Positions 5,312 to 6,169 of a stretch of DNA of 6,169 nt are shown piece after piece. Source of the DNA: an uncultured Dehalococcoidia bacterium. GTDB lineage: Bacteria > Chloroflexota > Dehalococcoidia > Tepidiformales > Tepidiformaceae. A program made the position numbers and the translations under genes. Numbering within the stretch: position 1 is the stretch's first letter; each line of letters starts with the position of its first letter. The stretch spans positions 1 through 6,169 of the forward strand of contig CALFYR010000261.1 of NCBI GenBank assembly GCA_937954195.1. Reading direction: 5' to 3'. The notes under the pieces were generated by a model that had not been told where the DNA came from, did not search any database, and saw only the letters and a program-made list of their open reading frames with translations.

Positions 5312-5913
5312 CGGTCCATCGTCTGCAGTTCGATGTTCGTGCGATGGTGCTGGCCGTCGCGTTCGGTGGCGCCAGCGACGCCCCTCCGGCCGCACCGACA
5401 GCGGGTGAGATAGAACGGATTCGGCAGCGTGAGCCCGGGGCGTGGCGATTGTTGTTCGAGCGCGAAATGCCGGCGATCTACTCGTATGCGTTTTCGCGGA
5501 CCGGGCGGCAAGGTGATGCGGAAGACCTTGCGGCCCAGGTGTTCGAACAGGCATGGCGAAGTGCATCGTCGATCCAGGATCGGGGGCTCCCGCCCCGGGC
5601 ATGGTTATTCGGGATCGCCCGAAACGTCGTGGCCGAACACCGGCGGAATATGTTCCGACGGCCGCCGATGCTGGAACTGGCCGCCTTCGATGGAGCTGGG
5701 GACGGCCCCGAGGCCACAACGGACCAGATAGCCCTCGCCGCCGCGATCGCCGAACTCCCGAAGGCCGATGCGGAGGTGATCACCCTGCGCTTCTTGCACG
5801 GGCTTTCGCTCCAGGAGACGGCCGAGGTGATGCGCACCTCGCTGGACGCGGTGAAGGCACGCCAATCCCGGGCGCTGAAGAAGCTCCGGGGGCTCCTCGG
5901 CGAGGGGACCTAA
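5308..5913 (+). CDS. ECF-like sigma-70 family RNA polymerase sigma factor (gene C)
   Basis: The 201-residue protein has only sigma regions 2 and 4, the ECF layout. Region 2 (about 34-113) includes GAWRLLFEREMPAIYSYAF, the core-binding DAEDLAAQVFEQAW (70-83) and PRAWLFGIARNVVAEHRR (96-113). After a linker, region 4 (about 143-196) reads AIAELPKADAEVITLRFLHG followed by the helix-turn-helix LSLQETAEVMRTSLDAVKARQSRALKKLR. It should direct RNA polymerase to a specific promoter set, probably including its own operon. GTG 5308 overlaps the previous TGA as GTGA, a typical coupled start with G-rich sequence nine bases upstream. The first 32 residues are an unusual, partly hydrophobic extension; ATG 5344 would remove 12 of them. 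The stop overlaps that of the convergent gene at the right edge. Confidence 0.92.
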   Translation: MTVHRLQFDVRAMVLAVAFGGASDAPPAAPTAGEIERIRQREPGAWRLLFEREMPAIYSYAFSRTGRQGDAEDLAAQVFEQAWRSASSIQDRGLPPRAWLFGIARNVVAEHRRNMFRRPPMLELAAFDGAGDGPEATTDQIALAAAIAELPKADAEVITLRFLHGLSLQETAEVMRTSLDAVKARQSRALKKLRGLLGEGT

Positions 5914-6169
5914 GCGGCCTGGGGACGGAGCATCGCCAGCATCGTCTGCTGGAAGCGGACGCGCTTGTCGTTGTCCTTGATCTCGGAACTGATGCGTTCG
6001 GCCAGTGATGCCACCATGTCGCGCGGGAAGTTCGCTCGCGTGAATCCGAGGTCCTCGACCGTGTCGTCGATGATGATTTCGGCCAGGGGCCCAAGCGCGC
6101 CGGCGACGGCGGTCGTAAGCGCCTTGAAGAACTGCGGCCCGGCGAGCGCCCGGGCGACCTGCGCCGGCT
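5910..6169 (-). CDS. C-terminal 85 residues of an unidentified helical protein, 5' truncated
   Basis: Reading the minus strand from 6167, an open frame runs 85 codons to TAG at 5912-5910; the true start lies beyond the window. The residues include FFKALTTAVAGALGPLAEII, then a D-D-T-V-E-D-L-G-F segment, F-P-R-D-M-V-A-S-L-A-E-R-I-S-S-E-I and a final R-F-Q-Q-T-M-L-A-M-L-R-P. This looks like two or three amphipathic helices. The G-P-L-A-E-I-I helix followed by a 'F-P-x-D-M-V-x-x-L-A' helix recalls small helical C-terminal domains found after kinase or response-regulator modules, but I cannot assign a family. The composition looks like real protein, and the frame reaches exactly to the convergent sigma stop. 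It has no in-frame Met early enough to be seen as a long internal frame. Confidence 0.65.
   Translation of the reverse strand, partial: PAQVARALAGPQFFKALTTAVAGALGPLAEIIIDDTVEDLGFTRANFPRDMVASLAERISSEIKDNDKRVRFQQTMLAMLRPQAA

Noticed and set aside
4190..5719. Long minus-strand open frame (about 509 codons, Arg-rich) opposite genes A to C
   Set aside because: GC-rich shadow of three well-supported plus-strand genes, with biased Arg/Pro composition and no recognisable domain.

Overview
The window comes from a GC-rich bacterium with compact gene packing, frequent GTG starts and strong use of G/C at third codon positions. The gene set (PNPOx-like protein, MBL-fold hydrolase, DUF421 and YvlD-type membrane proteins, ECF-like sigma factor with a proline/threonine-rich membrane partner) would suit Chloroflexota or Actinomycetota. 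No marker gene settles this, so the taxonomic guess is weak. No rRNA, tRNA, CRISPR array, transposase or integrase is visible.

Left block (1-1174, + strand): the 3' end of a beta-propeller (TolB/WD40-like) protein is followed by a 141-base gap carrying a palindromic element of the kind dispersed in many genomes. Then comes a small FMN-binding split-barrel protein related to pyridoxamine 5'-phosphate oxidase.

Middle block (1176-3537, - strand), in transcription order: a small YvlD/PF04020-type four-helix membrane protein, then a DUF421 (YetF-like) membrane protein starting 2 bases after the previous stop and ending in an unusual CxxC...CxxC tail, then an MBL-fold metallohydrolase that has its own candidate promoter. 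The hydrolase ends tail-to-tail with the split-barrel gene, with one base between stop codons.

Right block (3659-5913, + strand): a tight three-gene operon, divergent from the membrane-protein operon across a 121-base region. Gene A encodes an exported, cysteine-free, Asp/Arg-rich repeat protein. Gene B encodes a single-pass membrane protein with a short N-terminal helical domain, a Pro/Thr/Ser-rich stalk and an acidic tail. Gene C encodes an ECF-like sigma factor and overlaps gene B by 4 bases. A 23-residue acidic module occurs four times in A (one copy degenerate) and once at the tip of B. The simplest reading is a cell-surface sensing system in which B is an atypical anti-sigma factor whose outer tail mimics the repeat of the exported protein A. 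This is the most unusual item in the window; its function is inferred and I cannot tie it to a described system.

Right edge (5910-6169, - strand): the C-terminal 85 residues of an unidentified helical protein, whose stop codon overlaps the sigma-factor stop.
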